NCBI RefSeq assembly: GCF_041734735.1
Contig: NC_134878.1
Coordinates: forward strand, 19,806,702-19,870,701
Source: Babylonia areolata
Taxonomy: Eukaryota > Mollusca > Gastropoda > Neogastropoda > Buccinidae
Length of the DNA stretch: 64,000 nucleotides
Reading direction: 5' to 3'
Shown here piece by piece: positions 40,479-58,808 of the stretch (position 1 is the first letter of the stretch; each line of letters opens with the position of its first letter). A program made the position numbers and the translations under genes. A model generated the notes under the pieces. It was given only the letters and a program-made list of their open reading frames with translations. It was not told the origin of the DNA and made no database searches.

Positions 40479-42944
40479 CCGCCACAGGGTGGGTATCAGT
40501 GACGTGCCTGTTGCTTCAAACCAAGATGGATCAGAGGTATGGATCCCTGCTGAGGTTGTAAGGACAGTCAAGGGTTTCATTCTAAAGGGTTGCTGCATAC
40601 AGTATGTGTGCATGAGAAGATAATGTTGCTGAACTTGTTCAGAGGACAGTGAAAGCGGCATCTGTTGTTTAGTGAGATTTCATCACCGATTGAAACCAAC
40701 GCTGTGGATGATTTTAGGCGCATGTGCATGGAATTCAAGAAACAGTGCCAAAGTTTGTGTTGTGAGGAAACCAAGAAAATCTTTCAGCATTGTTGACCAA
40801 GACCACGACGTGTGTTGACAAAAGATTTGGGTGTGCATGTGTATGTGTTTGAACAAGACATTCCAGGCCCACCTGATCCATGGTATGGTATGGAGGTGTG
40901 CAACAGCCACCTGTCTGTGTTGACTGACTGACACCATGAGCGGTCACAGCTGTGGGGCAGAGGGAAGGAGGGGCCATGGTGCTGGTCACCAGGGCTGACA
41001 GAATGACCATCCGTCTTCTTTGTTCACAACCCCACAGTCTGTATCAGAGCCCGAAACAGAGACAGAGGAAGTGGAGGATTTTGCTGTTTTGAGGAATGGA
41101 GTTTGTTTTTGTAGACCGTGTGTGTGTGTGTAGTTGTAAATCCCCCCCCCCCCTCCCCCATCCAGCTTGTGCTGTTTCATCTTTTGAGATTTTTGTTGTG
41201 TATTCTTGAGCTTTTTTGTGTATACTTCATGTATATATGTATATAAAGACACATTTTCATGATAATTCCATATTTTTTTAATTAACAAAGTCACAAATGC
41301 CAGGATTTATAATGCGTCAGACTAATGTGTAAGAAAAGTTCCATGATAGGTTTTCTGCTATCTTGTGTGATATTTGCCTTGTGGCTGTTATATATCATTC
41401 ACTCATTGTTTTTTTAAGTTCCATTTGTTCCGTTCTCATCCACATTAATATTTTGATAGATATTTGACTTCTCCATATGCACACAATCTTAGGTGTTTGC
41501 AGTGATGTAGTTGTGTATTTTTTTCCTATTTGCTCCATTTTTGTATGTGTTGAACTTTCAGCAGCATTTTGTTATTTTTTCATTGATGAAAAAAAAAAGA
41601 ATGATTAGTTTCAATAGTTTATTGATCAGCCTTATTATGTGAAAAAGATCCATGTCACTATCTATAGGTTTGTTTTCTTTGCATTATATGATTTTTGTAT
41701 GATTGCATGTGTTCGTGTGAATGAGTGAGCATTCAAGCATAAATGCACACATGTGCTAAATCTGTGCACGTTAATGCTAAACATTTGACCAGAGCAACTT
41801 TGTTAAAGAATGCTGTGATAGGTCCACACTTACATTTGTGATGTTGCTGTTTCATTTCCTGAAAAATTTTCATGCCACTCAGTTTGGCCCTATATTTTGT
41901 GAAGTTTTTTACCTGCATGTTACAGTTGTTCCCTCATCTGTGATCACTTAGCTCAAGATCTTCTGCAGCTTTGGTGCCTCATAATTGTTGATCAGGACTT
42001 TTTGTTTCTGTTGTGTATATGATATTATGCAGGGGCTAACTTAGTCTGAATAATTTACTGTTTAAAGAAGAGCTTTGGGTATTTCTACATTTCTACAGAT
42101 AATCAGGAAATCAGTTTGTGAGGCACATATCTTTTCCCTGTGTGTTTCCAGGATATTGTGAGTCTCCAAAGGACATTTACAACCCATTGCCAGAATCAGT
42201 GTGCCTGTATGCAGTTTGTTTCCAGATTGTAACAGGTCATTTTTAACAAATGCACACTGCCACAGACATTGTGAGGAAAATATGTGTGATTTTTTTTTGG
42301 TTTGAGTTTTGTAAGCATAGTATGTAACAACAGGCATGTGTTCTCTCACTGACATAGAGGGTGTAAATGCTTTCAGAAAAGGCAATGGTGTGATGTACGG
42401 AATGCTGTGGTATAAACAGCATTCATAAAAGAAGTAACATTTGGTCACTCTGAATTGTTCACTGTGACCCCAGCTTATTATTCCATTTCCTCCTGCCCCC
42501 CTCAGCCCCATACTTCATCACATATACTTCTCTTTGTGCTGCAGATGTCACAAGATGGAGACCTCTAAAGGCTCAGAATTGTAGAAAAACCTGGATCTGT
42601 TGGAATATTTATTGTCAGTAAATTCAGTTATTTCTTCAAAGATAGTGTCTAATGTTGTTGGAATTGATAACATGAACCCATAAGATAGTTATTGTTTTAC
42701 CAGTTTACCAGATAATGAAACAGTCCTGTATTAGTTTTGACAAGTGGTATATTGTCTTTTTCCACATTGTTGATGACAATTGACGCATGTGCCATGAGTG
42801 CTTAAAAAAGTATAATATACAGGTTTGTTTGTTTTTTTTAATCTCTTTAAACAAATTAAAGTGTAAATGATAATTATAATAAAGCTGATATCTAATTTTT
42901 CAAAACAATCTTTATATCTGTACATGTATGTGTGTTCACCCCTA

Positions 42945-42978
<34 letters not shown>

Positions 42979-44029
42979 GAATACAAAATGATGAAATTCA
43001 GATCTTGGAACGTCTTGGAAAATAGTAATAAATGTTTCATTTTATAGAAATTTAAAACTTTGGAAGAGAAAATATTCTCTCAAACTACCTTATAGTTTCA
43101 TCTTACCATTAATTCAGTTCAGGTGCAACAGGCAAAAATTACCTGTGGATACTCGTAGATGCCATGATATTCCAGGTGACTTACTTGCTTGTTGTAACTA
43201 TGACATGGGTGTGTGACTAGAGATGAATTAAATTTTATTATGGAATACCCTAAGTTTGCAGATCTTTGAAATAAGTTCATTCTAAAGAAACATTTGAATC
43301 CAAAATAAGTTTTTGATTTTTGCAGTTTGTTCAAAGAGAGGGAATTCATTAAAATGGGTAAGATCACAAGATGACATATTTGTTTATTTGTCCATTTTTA
43401 TCACCCATTTCACATTTTATTTGCTGTTTACATTTTGAGTTTTGGTGTATTAAACCAGTAATGTTATATCATATCCACTGTTTCCCAATAGGGGTTGAAT
43501 ATTCTGGATTCTTGTGTGTGTGTGTGTGTTTTGTATCTCTTCTTAACATAACATGTCAGTGTATTTGTTTGCAAAGGACATCTCTTTTTTTGTCCATACA
43601 CTTTTACTGCCTTTGAAATAGGGTGTGATGCATAATAGTATCCTTTGTGCTTTCACGGTCATCATGTGTGCTGTTAGTAATTCGAGGAAAAAGGTTTGCT
43701 AAACTGACACTTCTTCTTTCTTGCAACTGATTGGGTGTTCCACTGTGCTTTTTGTTGATTATCATACACTGTGATAATATCTCTCATTTTTGTGACCATT
43801 ATTAAACTGATCTCTGTTGTTGCAAAACAGCTGCCAGATCCAGTGACTTTGAGATAATCAGTCTCGGACGTTTTGTGTTTCCACATATGGAGTTCACAGG
43901 ACAAAATGAGACAGCAGTAATACATACCTCAATAATGAGCCAGCAGAAAGATTTGCAGCTTACTTGGCTTCCTGTGATTTGGTAAATGACTTAGGAAGGG
44001 GGCGGAGGGGGGGGGGGATCAATTCATCT

Positions 44030-44340
44030 CAACAGTTCATAAACAGACCACTGTGCATGTTCACAAGATGAGTAGGCCACAATAAAGGCTTACAGGATCA
44101 ATGTACCTCCACAACAATATACAGGACAAAGGGCTTACAGTGAAGGTTTACTCATTAAGCAAACCACCACAAAGGTTTACAAGTCAGTAGGCCAGGTTTA
44201 CAACAGGCCAGTGTGAAGGCTTACAAAACTGCCCCATGGAGGTTTACAGGATAACAAGCCAGTGTAAAGGACTGCAGGATGGATGGGCCATCACAAAGCA
44301 TTACAGGTTCAGCAGGCCAGCACAATCAGTTGGCAGAATA
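44030..44340 (+). repeat. Degenerate tandem repeat, about 34 bp
   Basis: About nine units built on AAAGGTTTACAGGATCAGCA + GGCCAGTGT, strongly diverged. Confidence 0.7.
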
Positions 44341-45451
44341 AGCATGCTGGCATAGTTCAAGATACAAGTGGCCAAGTATTGAATTATACGTAATGAACAG
44401 GTCAGGAGTAGTAGACCAGTGTGTGTGGGTCAGTTTGAAGATTGTTGTTTTTGACAGAGCAGCATGGAGATTTAACATAAAGTTAGAGGAACAGCTGTGC
44501 TTGATGTTTAACAGGATCAAGGTCCAGGAACACTGTGACAACATAGCAGCATGATGATATTATTATGGTGGCCATTATTAGTAAAATGGTGTGATTGAAT
44601 AAGATGATGAACCAACAAAACTTCTTATTTTTTGATGGAAAGCAAAAAGAGGACATAGAACTATTGTGTTCTGGTAATACTCAAGCTGAAGGAACATTAA
44701 GTCGGCAAATGGATGAAATAGCTAATGAAATGTTGTGGACATAGCAGGTTTAACATCGGTTGTCTGCATTACACATCAAAGTTGAAACAGTGGTAATTTT
44801 GAAAAAAAAACTGAAAAGCACTGTAACCATGCAATAAAAAGCATCCAAAATATGGGTAAAGCTGCCACTTGCATCCTTTTTCTCTTTACAATAAGAACAA
44901 ATTTTGTGTGTATTTTTTTTTTTTTTTTTGTTTAAATATTATTCTCAGTCTTATGTTTTGCGTTTATTGGTTAATTGTGTGAAAATAACCCATGATTGAT
45001 GTCTTTATGTCTGAAATTTGCTTTATTTTCTTTTTTATGAGTGTATACTGGATTTTTTCTTCATTCTCCACTTTAACTTTGCATTGTCAATACATTGTAA
45101 TGCACTGTCACCTTGTTGTTTAGTTAATTGTGTGGACAACTGTCGACCAAGTTTCAAATTATAAGGTGTGTTGATATTTATATTCTGACAAATATATTGA
45201 TACTTCAGATCTGGATTGCCCTTTTCATTTTAAAATAAAGTGAATTTCATTTTATGTGATTTGATGTTGAAAATATTTTGTGATGTCTGATCTTCCAATG
45301 CACAGATGTGCACATGAACAGACACACACGCACGCACACACACACGCACGCACACACGCACGCACACATGCACGTACATGCACACACGCATGCGTGCATG
45401 CATTCACTCACATACACACCATCATGTCCAACAATGATATCTGTGTGCATC

Positions 45452-45740
45452 TCAGTTATTCTTGTTTAGGGTGGACTCACATGTGGCTATGGGGAGCCCC
45501 AGTTTGGATCTGCATAGGTGTCCACAGTGAGGGCAAGGAAACTGTCCAGCCTCTTTGGTATTGCTGCCGCTTCTCACAGGCCTCAGCAGTGCTGCTACAG
45601 CAGTTCTTCTCAAAACTATTGTGCTCTTGCTTTGTCAGAGCATGCCAGACAGCACTGTCCTGTGTACGCTCCTTGCCTTAATTGGAGAGATTCCAGCATT
45701 CGCTGTGTTGGCTTCATTACATGCAACAAAAAAGCATATG
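45452..45740 (-). mobile_element. LINE C-terminal zinc-finger remnant, reversed
   Basis: Minus strand reads EAGQFPCPHCGHLCRSKLGL followed by PIATCESTLNKNN and a stop at 45452-45454. This resembles the CPxCGRxCRSRIGL finger at the end of many molluscan non-LTR ORF2 proteins. Upstream part is diverged. Confidence 0.6.
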
Positions 45741-45812
45741 CAAACCTCTCTCTGGTTCTCTTCACTGTACACATGCAGATACATCCATGGAATGCACACA
45801 CACACACACAGA

Positions 45813-45864
<52 letters not shown>

Positions 45865-45970
45865 CACGCACACCACACACGCACACACACACACTTGGAG
45901 AGAAGAACCAAGTTGCAAGATAGAGGAACAAAAATTATTACACACACCAATGGCATTTCTTTTTTCTTCT

Positions 45971-46015
<45 letters not shown>

Positions 46016-46645
46016 TTAAAGAGTTTTAGTTTGCAGTCTCTTTTTGAATGGTCTCACCATTAATTTTCGGCTCAGGTAAACTGCACATTGTTCTTCCAAC
46101 AACATGATTCAACACACTACATCTTGCGTCACATGAGGTGAATGCTGCTCAGTGAATGTTGAACAGATCATTTCACTACCTCTGCTTGTCCATGGTTTCC
46201 TTTTACAATCTCCAAAACACCCATGACATAGTTTTTTGCCCAGGATATGCTGGTGCCTTTGTGGTAAAGATCCTTTGTAATCCAGTACATACTCCGAACT
46301 TAATGAAGTCTTGGAGATTAAAGAACAGTACATTCTTTTTTTTTTTTTTTATTTGACTATTTGCAAAGAATGGTCAGTGTGCTGATTTTAGTTTAACTCG
46401 TTTAGAAATATGGATTTGAATTTGCTGCCTGGACAATGACAGACGTAACTTTAATCACATACCACTCCTGGAGAGGGTGTATGAAAAAAAAAAAAAAAAA
46501 AAACAGAGAAAGGATAAAGAGAAATAATTAATATAATCAATACCTAATTCAATATGTGAACAGTGGAAGAGAGCCAAAAGAGCAACTTTCAGAGGAAGTG
46601 GATAATCCTTGACTATATGTGGTCCCAGTGAGAATTCCTTCGAGG

Positions 46646-46708
<63 letters not shown>

Positions 46709-47666
46709 GTGTGTGTGTAGAGAGAGAGAGAGAGATGCTTTTTCTTTAGCTTTTATCTTCATACCTTTTGCATGTTGCTTACATCCCAGCTGACCACATG
46801 CACAGGGCCAACATTCCTGCACATAAACCTAGCTCATGCCTGTGACATTGACCAAAGGATTAAAACAAAAACAAAACAAAAAAGACCTGAACATAAATAT
46901 AATAATACATTATAAATAAACGTGTATATGATAAGACATATAAAACCTAAAATTGCCAAATTAGGCACCTAACACATCCTTGGTGTGAAAAAAAAACCCA
47001 CATATACAGTGTCCAATTGTCATGTCTAGAAATAAACCAAAAATATTCAAGGCTAGAGGAAAAATACAGGTGAGTGGGCCAGCAAGAGATTTTTTTTTAA
47101 TTTTTTTAATTTTTTAAGCAAACGAGGCAAATTAAGGTCTTCAAGACTCATGTATGTGAAACACACTTTTTCCAACTTAATCCAACAAAGAAATCATAGT
47201 AAAAACAAAATAACACAAAAACAACAACAATATATATAATATGATATGAAGAGAGAGACAGACAGACAGACAGAGTTCACACTCTCTTTGTGTCCTGGGT
47301 TCCGCTCCTTGCAGAAAGCACTGAGGTAAATACCAAGACTGGTATTAAAAATAATAATAATAATAATAAAAATCAACAACAATAGGCTCTTAATGTCTTT
47401 AAAACTTGTATTCTTAAAAAGCAGCAAATTTTTGCTGTAAAAACAGCTTCTTCAGGCAAGGGTACAGAAGTGAAAGCTTTATATATTTATATATATGTAT
47501 ACATACATACATACTTTATGTGTGTGTGTGACCTTGACATTTGATCTCTAAATTTACAAAGCATTGATGTTCTGGCCAGAACAAATCACCATAATGGTAA
47601 ACTATGTTTATCAAAATATTGGATAACAAACCCAAGCCATCTCATTTTTCCCAGTATGCCATGTTG

Positions 47667-47684
47667 TGACCTGACCTTTGACCT
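47667..47684 (-). promoter_or_regulatory. DR1-type nuclear-receptor half-site cluster (candidate)
   Basis: TGACCTGACCTTTGACCT: on the minus strand a perfect AGGTCA-A-AGGTCA direct repeat with one-base spacer, plus a third, overlapping AGGTCA. About 675 bp upstream of the AK3 start. It lies in a dispersed-repeat-like stretch, so chance or repeat origin is possible. Confidence 0.35.
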
Positions 47685-48112
47685 CCAACCTCTCTAGGTA
47701 TCCTGATGTCCCCATGAGCAGTCACCAAGTTTGATTAAAATTGGATTGAGGATTATGGTCTCTATCAAGCTTTTTTTTTTCATTCTGCGAATTTGAATGG
47801 GATGACTTCAATTAAAGATCTTCTTCATACAGTCTACTATCATGCCAAATTAGGTTGTTTTGCCACTTGTGTTGGTGACAAAATGCCAGTCGGTTCAAGT
47901 TTATCATGGACAAACACATAATTATGCTGAATCATAAGATTCACACGTGGGCAAAAAACAAAACAAAAAAACACCTATTAAATATATTTGTGTGGACGTA
48001 ATTACGCACAACATTCGGAAATGTCAATTTTCTCGTTTGTATAAGTGGCGTTCTGTATTAATCATGATGATGGAGTGTGTGTGTGTGTGTGTGTGTGTGA
48101 ATGGTGCGTTCT

Positions 48113-48200
48113 CACTGATTGGCTGAGTTCTCTCTCGAGGAAGTTCTTCCGGAGCACGACATAAAAACAGTCACTGACTGAGTCCGCATTTCACACCAGG
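48113..48200 (+). promoter_or_regulatory. AK3 core promoter (candidate)
   Basis: Inverted CCAAT box (ATTGG, 48118-48122), ETS/GABP-type CTTCCGG (48146-48152), a TATA-like ATAAAAA (48161-48167), and an Inr-like TTCACA region about 25-30 bp on. ETS/GABP sites are common at genes for mitochondrial proteins. No experimental start is known to me. Confidence 0.5.
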
Positions 48201-48359
48201 AATTTGTGTCCCTGATAGCTCAGTTAGTGGACTGTAGGACTGAAAAGGAAGTGTCTTTCTCGAAGTGAATGTAGGACATGTGTTAAAAAAAGTGGAACAC
48301 GAATTTGACTGTAGAGTTGCCTTTTCTTTTACGTGCTTGGCTGACTGTCCGAAAGCACG

Positions 48360-53703
<5,344 letters not shown>

Positions 53704-54084
53704 CAGCGGTGTGAAAAGTTTGACAAATGTCTGTCTTGTTTGTTGCTACCGATTTAATTGTAACATTCATATTTGAACATGAAAATGTTTTGGGTGAAGA
53801 GGTCATGAAATTTTATTCAGTTTTCTTAGTTGTGTTCCTGTGTAGTCTGGAGAAAAGCTGATTTTTTGTGATGATTTATATAAAATGATTTTGGTATTTG
53901 CATATGATATGATTTTGTTTTTTATTGTACATTATTCCACATCAGAACGTTAATGGCTCAAAGCATCTGTCACTTCCCTAATTGATGAGCCTAGCTCTTG
54001 CTTCCTTAGACTTGTAGCTATATTACATGAGGTGCCATTTTACTGCCGTTATTGTGACGTTTGTTGCTGTCATTTTGCTTGATT

Positions 54085-54090
54085 AATAAA
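54085..54090 (+). terminator. AK3: AK3 poly(A) signal
   Basis: AATAAA in GATTAATAAATAAG, giving a 3' UTR of about 400 nt. It is the first canonical signal after the stop. Confidence 0.7.
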
Positions 54091-54099
54091 TAAGCAGAT

Positions 54100-56320
54100 T
54101 GTTGGGCACTGTTACTGAGCAAGTTTTTAACATGCATCACAAGAAATGGGAAGTGTGGGTTTGATATATGTTTAATTAGCTATATTGATGCATAATGTTT
54201 GTTTGAAGTGACAGTGAATGGGGAATACCTTGGTGGTCAGTCAGTGTCAGTGTGTACATTGCATTTACCTGTGTATAGCTATTGGGTGGGGGCTATGCAG
54301 CAATGGATTGAAGTTGTGTGTGTGTGTTTGCCCATGTCTGTTCTATGGGGTAAGAGTTTCTGTGTTTATGATCAGTTCACTTCGTTAAATTTTTAACTTT
54401 TAAACTGAATGGCTGTTGAAAGTAATCATTCATTCTTATATCTACAGCAGAAAACTCTTGTTTCTTACAGAAAATATCAGTAAAGCAATCAGTCAGCCAA
54501 TCATTCGTGAACATCATATTCTGAGATGATTTTTTGTTACAATGTTGCATCTTCTGAGCAGTTTTAGAGGAAACAGTGTTCATGTTAAGCTTCAAGCTTC
54601 AAGAGCAGCATTCCCAAGACACTAGGGGCAGCTTTCCATGGTCTTGTACTGAAAGTACCTTCAGTGATGCCAGCTATCCCAATGTTGTCATATTTTGTTA
54701 CAACTAGTCACAATGTGTTTTGATGATCTGCCAGTGTCAAAATGGTTCAGACAAGTTCCTTTCCAGCCAGCTTGGTTCACCCACCTGCTTTATTGTCATA
54801 AGCCATTTGGTAGTTTCATCATGCACAGGGTGCACTGGGCACAGGTTGGGGTGGTAACTGAATTAAGTAAGTCACACAACTAGTATGTTTCAGAAATGTC
54901 AACAGACCATCAAGAAGACTGGACAGTGCAAAACAGGCCATATCTGTAAATTACAATCAGCCTCCTGAACAGGAGTTTGACTCTGTTGCAGGTAAACGTA
55001 CACATGGTGTGTAGGTAAACATTATGTGTCTGCTGTGTTAGTAAATGTTGTATGTATGCTGTGTAGGTAAATGTATGTATTCTGTGTTGATAAGCGTATG
55101 TCTCTGCAACTGAGGGTGTGAGTGTTCCTACAGAAACTGTAAGTGTTCCCCCCAAAATTTTCAAATTTTGTCCTGAGCAGAGTTGAGAGGGGTTGGTATG
55201 TCTGAACCTTTGGGACAGATGTGAACCTTAGGGGCAGAATGTACCATTTGAACAATTCATTTTGAACAGAGCTCATTTAATTTTACCTTTGTGTAAAGAG
55301 GGTCAGGACTGTAGCTGCAAGAGTTGTTTTTTAAATCTATTAATTATGAATTTTTTATCTGAACTGTATAAATGACCTTCACCTCTTTTAAAATTCACTC
55401 AAAAGGGGTGTCTGGAAAGGTTTTGCCTGCCAGTTTTGTCAAATAAGGAACCTGCAATATGTGTTCTGGAGGAGAAAGGTAAGTTAGATACATTCTCTTC
55501 CTGCTGATCTCAACAACATGCAAGCAACCTTTTCTAATAAAATAACCCTGAGAATATGCTTTATAAAATTTATTGCCATTAATAGCTCCAGTTTTTCAGT
55601 AGTCTTTCGCCCCCAAAGTCTCATGTGGATTGTGTGTGCATGAATGAGTGTGTGCTGTATGATTTACTTTGTTGTTTGTTTTGTGTGTCTGTGCTCCTTT
55701 GTATAAAATTACTTTGATAAAATTAATAGTCTTTATTAGAAATAGTTTTCCGTGTACTGCACATCGAGCTTTCAATCTTGATTTTAAGGAGAGATGTGCT
55801 GTTTGAATATGAATCCGGTGTTTGAATGTTCAAAGAATAAAGGATGTGTGATAGAATGAGTCAGAGACTGATCTGGTTTGTGAAGTACACACATATAGTG
55901 TGTGTGTGTGTGTGTGTGCGCGTGCGTGCGTGCGTGCGTGCGTGCATGCATGCATGCGTTTAAACCTGTGTGTGCATAATAATTTCTCATGCATAGTGTC
56001 TCAGTATCTGCAGATATGCTTGTAATTCACATAGTTGTGTGAGACTGAAACAGAGAACAAGAAGCAGAAAGTAGATTATTCCTCCTCCAACGGACATGCC
56101 TTTTTGCTGCAGTCAGAGACTGCTGATACAAAAACAGCATGCCCGAAAGAAATAGGTCATGCTGAAAGCAGCTTTTCCGGAGAAATGAAAAACAGATTGT
56201 GAAAGGACCCACATGTCATGCAGGGAAAGTGAAAATGATGTGGTGTTTCTTGCCACTTGACAAAGCAGCAGCTGTCACAGACTGTTAGACTTGCATCTTC
56301 TTCTTCTTCCTTCAACTCTG
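54100..56320. other. Intergenic, no gene recognised
   Basis: AT-rich single-copy-looking DNA. Contains degenerate 30-bp repeats (GTAGGTAAATGT... at 55000-55110) and a TG/CG microsatellite (55890-55960). No conserved reading frame seen. Confidence 0.6.
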
Positions 56321-56324
56321 TTAA

Positions 56325-57682
56325 CCTTTCCCGTACGTCGCCTAAAATTTTGCGCGCCATACATTGTGGGTGTGCAGAAACCCATGGTTTCTAAGAAGGA
56401 ATGACCCCTCGCTGTACGTCGTGGGTGTGCAGGCACCCATGGTTTATGTGTACGAACTAACCCTTCGCTGTACGTCGTGGGTGTGCAGGCACCCATGGTT
56501 TCTGTGTACGAACTAACCCTTCGCTGTACGTCGTGGGTGTGTAGGCACCCATGGTTTCACTGAAGAAATAAGACCTTGCCGTACGTCGTGGGTGCACAGT
56601 AACCCACACCTGTCCGTAAAGCAAATTTGACTTTTCTTCAGCAGACTTGCATGCGCAGTTTCCACTTGTGCGTGTAGGCTATTTACTCCAGTGCTTGACC
56701 AGGCGCATTGTGAATAAGTTTTGCCCGTGAGAAGAGAGTGTTGTTACTTACAAAAAACGGTTTTTTTGTTTTGTTTTGGTGTTTTTTGTGTGTGTGTGTG
56801 TGTGTTGTTTTTGTTGTTGGTTTTTGTTGTTTTTTTAGCGGCTACACGCCCATCCTCTTTCGGTCAAGGCTATCCCTAGCCAGTGCTGATATTTTTTAGC
56901 CCACGCGCGGTGCTGCTCGAGGCAAATAGCAGACTGTATAGCTATGCACAGGCGGCTGCATGAATGTGCGTGTATCTGCGTGTTTACATGTGAATATTAT
57001 TGCATGTTTGAGAGAGACAGACAGACGGACGTAAAGAGCAACAGACATAGAGACAAAGAGACAGTGTGTGTGTGTGTGTGTGCAGTGTGTGTGTGTGTGT
57101 GTGTGTGTTTTAGATCAATTGATTTCAGACTTACAAAAATATCCAGTTCGTAGAAAGGCACTTTAATTCCAACTAGATAAAAAGCTATCAATCAGTTGCT
57201 CCTGATCATTCTCTACAAGAAAAACAGTTCATTCAATATTGTTGAAGATATCTAGTGCAATAAATATTGTTTTCTGAAATTAGTTACAACTTTAGAGTAA
57301 AACTTACCGCAGACTTGAACCGGGATACGATCAACAAAAGACAAGGTCACTCTGATCTCTCTCTGTAGCGAGCCCAAGTGACGTCACGTCGACAACACGT
57401 GGCGCGCAAGCTTTGCATGGGTGGCTCCACACCCACGACGTACGGCGTGCAAGGTTTATTCTTTGGGAGTATGGGTGTCGTCACACCCACGACGTACTGG
57501 GACATTAATTGATTAATAACTTCTTTGTTTATGTATAAAAGAAAATAATGTTCAGTGGATATGTAGTAAACTATATTATGGACAAAGTCATGAAATTATG
57601 TGGAAGTGGCTTCAATATTACTTGAGTTACAGAGCAAAAACACTTGTCTGGGTGATTTCACACCCACGACGTACGGGAAAGG
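56325..57682. mobile_element. TTAA-flanked MITE 1 (piggyBac-like, non-autonomous)
   Basis: 1,358 bp with perfect 16-bp terminal inverted repeats: CCTTTCCCGTACGTCG at 56325-56340 and its complement at 57667-57682, flanked by TTAA at 56321-56324 and 57683-57686. Subterminal GTACGTCGTGGGTG blocks recur at 56414, 56470, 56526 and 56581 (period 55-56 bp) and, inverted, as CACCCACGACGTAC three times in 57420-57675. No transposase reading frame. The TTAA target points to piggyBac (family knowledge); superfamily assignment rests on the TSD only. Confidence 0.88.
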
Positions 57683-57686
57683 TTAA

Positions 57687-58643
57687 CCTTCGCTGGCTAT
57701 TGTGGGTCGTACACGACCCAGAAGGGTACAAAAACGCAAATATCTCAGCCAATTCTTAATATTTTTCTATGAAATTTCAGAAATGCTTCCTACACCTAAA
57801 AGGCCAACTTTTGCCAAAAAATGAAGAAAATTCATGAATTACTTAATGAGTAATGAAGGTGGCATTTTAACTACACACGGACGCTTGTGTGGGTTGTGTA
57901 TGACCCATGCTTTTTAAAGAGGAAAAAATGTGGTCACCCCTCGAAAGCTCGTGTGGGTCATGCACGACCCATACCTTTTTAATAGTGATTTCAGGTGGTT
58001 TAATTTGCAATTAGTGAAGGAAAATAAAGAAGTTATACTTTCAATAGCCTCACTACCCCACTACTCTCCCACTACCCCCCTCCCTGCCCTGTCCCTTTCT
58101 CCCGTCTTCAGCTATAACCCCCTTCCATCCCTTTCTCTAACAGCATGTACCTGTGTGACTGAATATCTTTGAGTGTGCATGTATAGGATGCTATGAGTCA
58201 TCTCTCTCTGTCTCGCTGTCTGTCTGTTTCTCTCTGTCTCTGTCTCAGTCTCTCTGTCTCAGTCTCTCTCTATTTATCTGTCTCTGTGTGCATAAGTAGG
58301 GTTTGTATGTATGTGCATGTGATGTTATGCGTTTGTGCGTGTGATCAGTTTGTGTGTGTGTGTGTATGTGCGTGTGTGTGAAAGCGTGAGCATGTGTTTC
58401 TTCTGAGTGTATGTGTTTGTGTGAGTCTGTGTGTGCGAGCGCATGTGTGTGTAATCAGTTGTTACGATATGTTTTCCTTTTCTATATTTTGTTATAAGCT
58501 TTGGAGGAATATACAGGTTTTTGTCTCTTTAAAGGTATGGGTCGTGGATGAGCTTCCGTGTGTAGTCAAAAGCGACAGCGGTATGGGTCATGGACGACCC
58601 ACATGAGCTTTCGTGTGTGGTCAAAAGCGACAGCCGGCGAAGG
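57687..58643. mobile_element. TTAA-flanked MITE 2 (piggyBac-like), sharing a TTAA with MITE 1
   Basis: 957 bp; ends CCTTCGCTGGCTATTG (57687-57702) and complement CCTTCGCCGGCTGTCG (58628-58643), 13 of 16 matching; flanked by TTAA at 57683-57686 and 58644-58647. Subterminal near-palindromes such as GGGTCGTACACGACCC and GGGTCATGCACGACCC occur at both ends. The middle is TC- and TG-rich simple sequence. No transposase. Different sequence from MITE 1. Confidence 0.85.
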
Positions 58644-58650
58644 TTAAGAG

Positions 58651-58777
58651 TTATTGGAAGGTGGCAGAATGGTTAAGACGCTCAGCTGCCAATACAGAGA
58701 GTCCGTGAGGGTGTGGGTTCAAATCCCGCTCTCGCCCTTTCTCCTAAGTTTGACTGGAAAATCAAACTGAGCGTCTA

Positions 58778-58808
<31 letters not shown>

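Larger units (their letters stand above)
40479..48050. other. 3' UTR and intergenic stretch
   Basis: AT-rich, no further exon seen. Possible poly(A) signals for the transporter: AATAAA at 42878-42883 and 43027-43032, and one near 45233; which one is used cannot be told. Also holds a degenerate tandem repeat (44030-44340), a LINE remnant (45452-45740), CA/CG microsatellites (45304-45415, 45796-45892, 45975-46013, 46649-46727) and a dispersed-repeat-like piece at 47528-47770. Confidence 0.7.

Noticed and set aside
48216-48230. TAGCTCAGTTAGTGG, like a tRNA A-box, in the AK3 5' UTR
   Set aside because: No B-box, no foldable arms or anticodon loop found downstream; probably chance.
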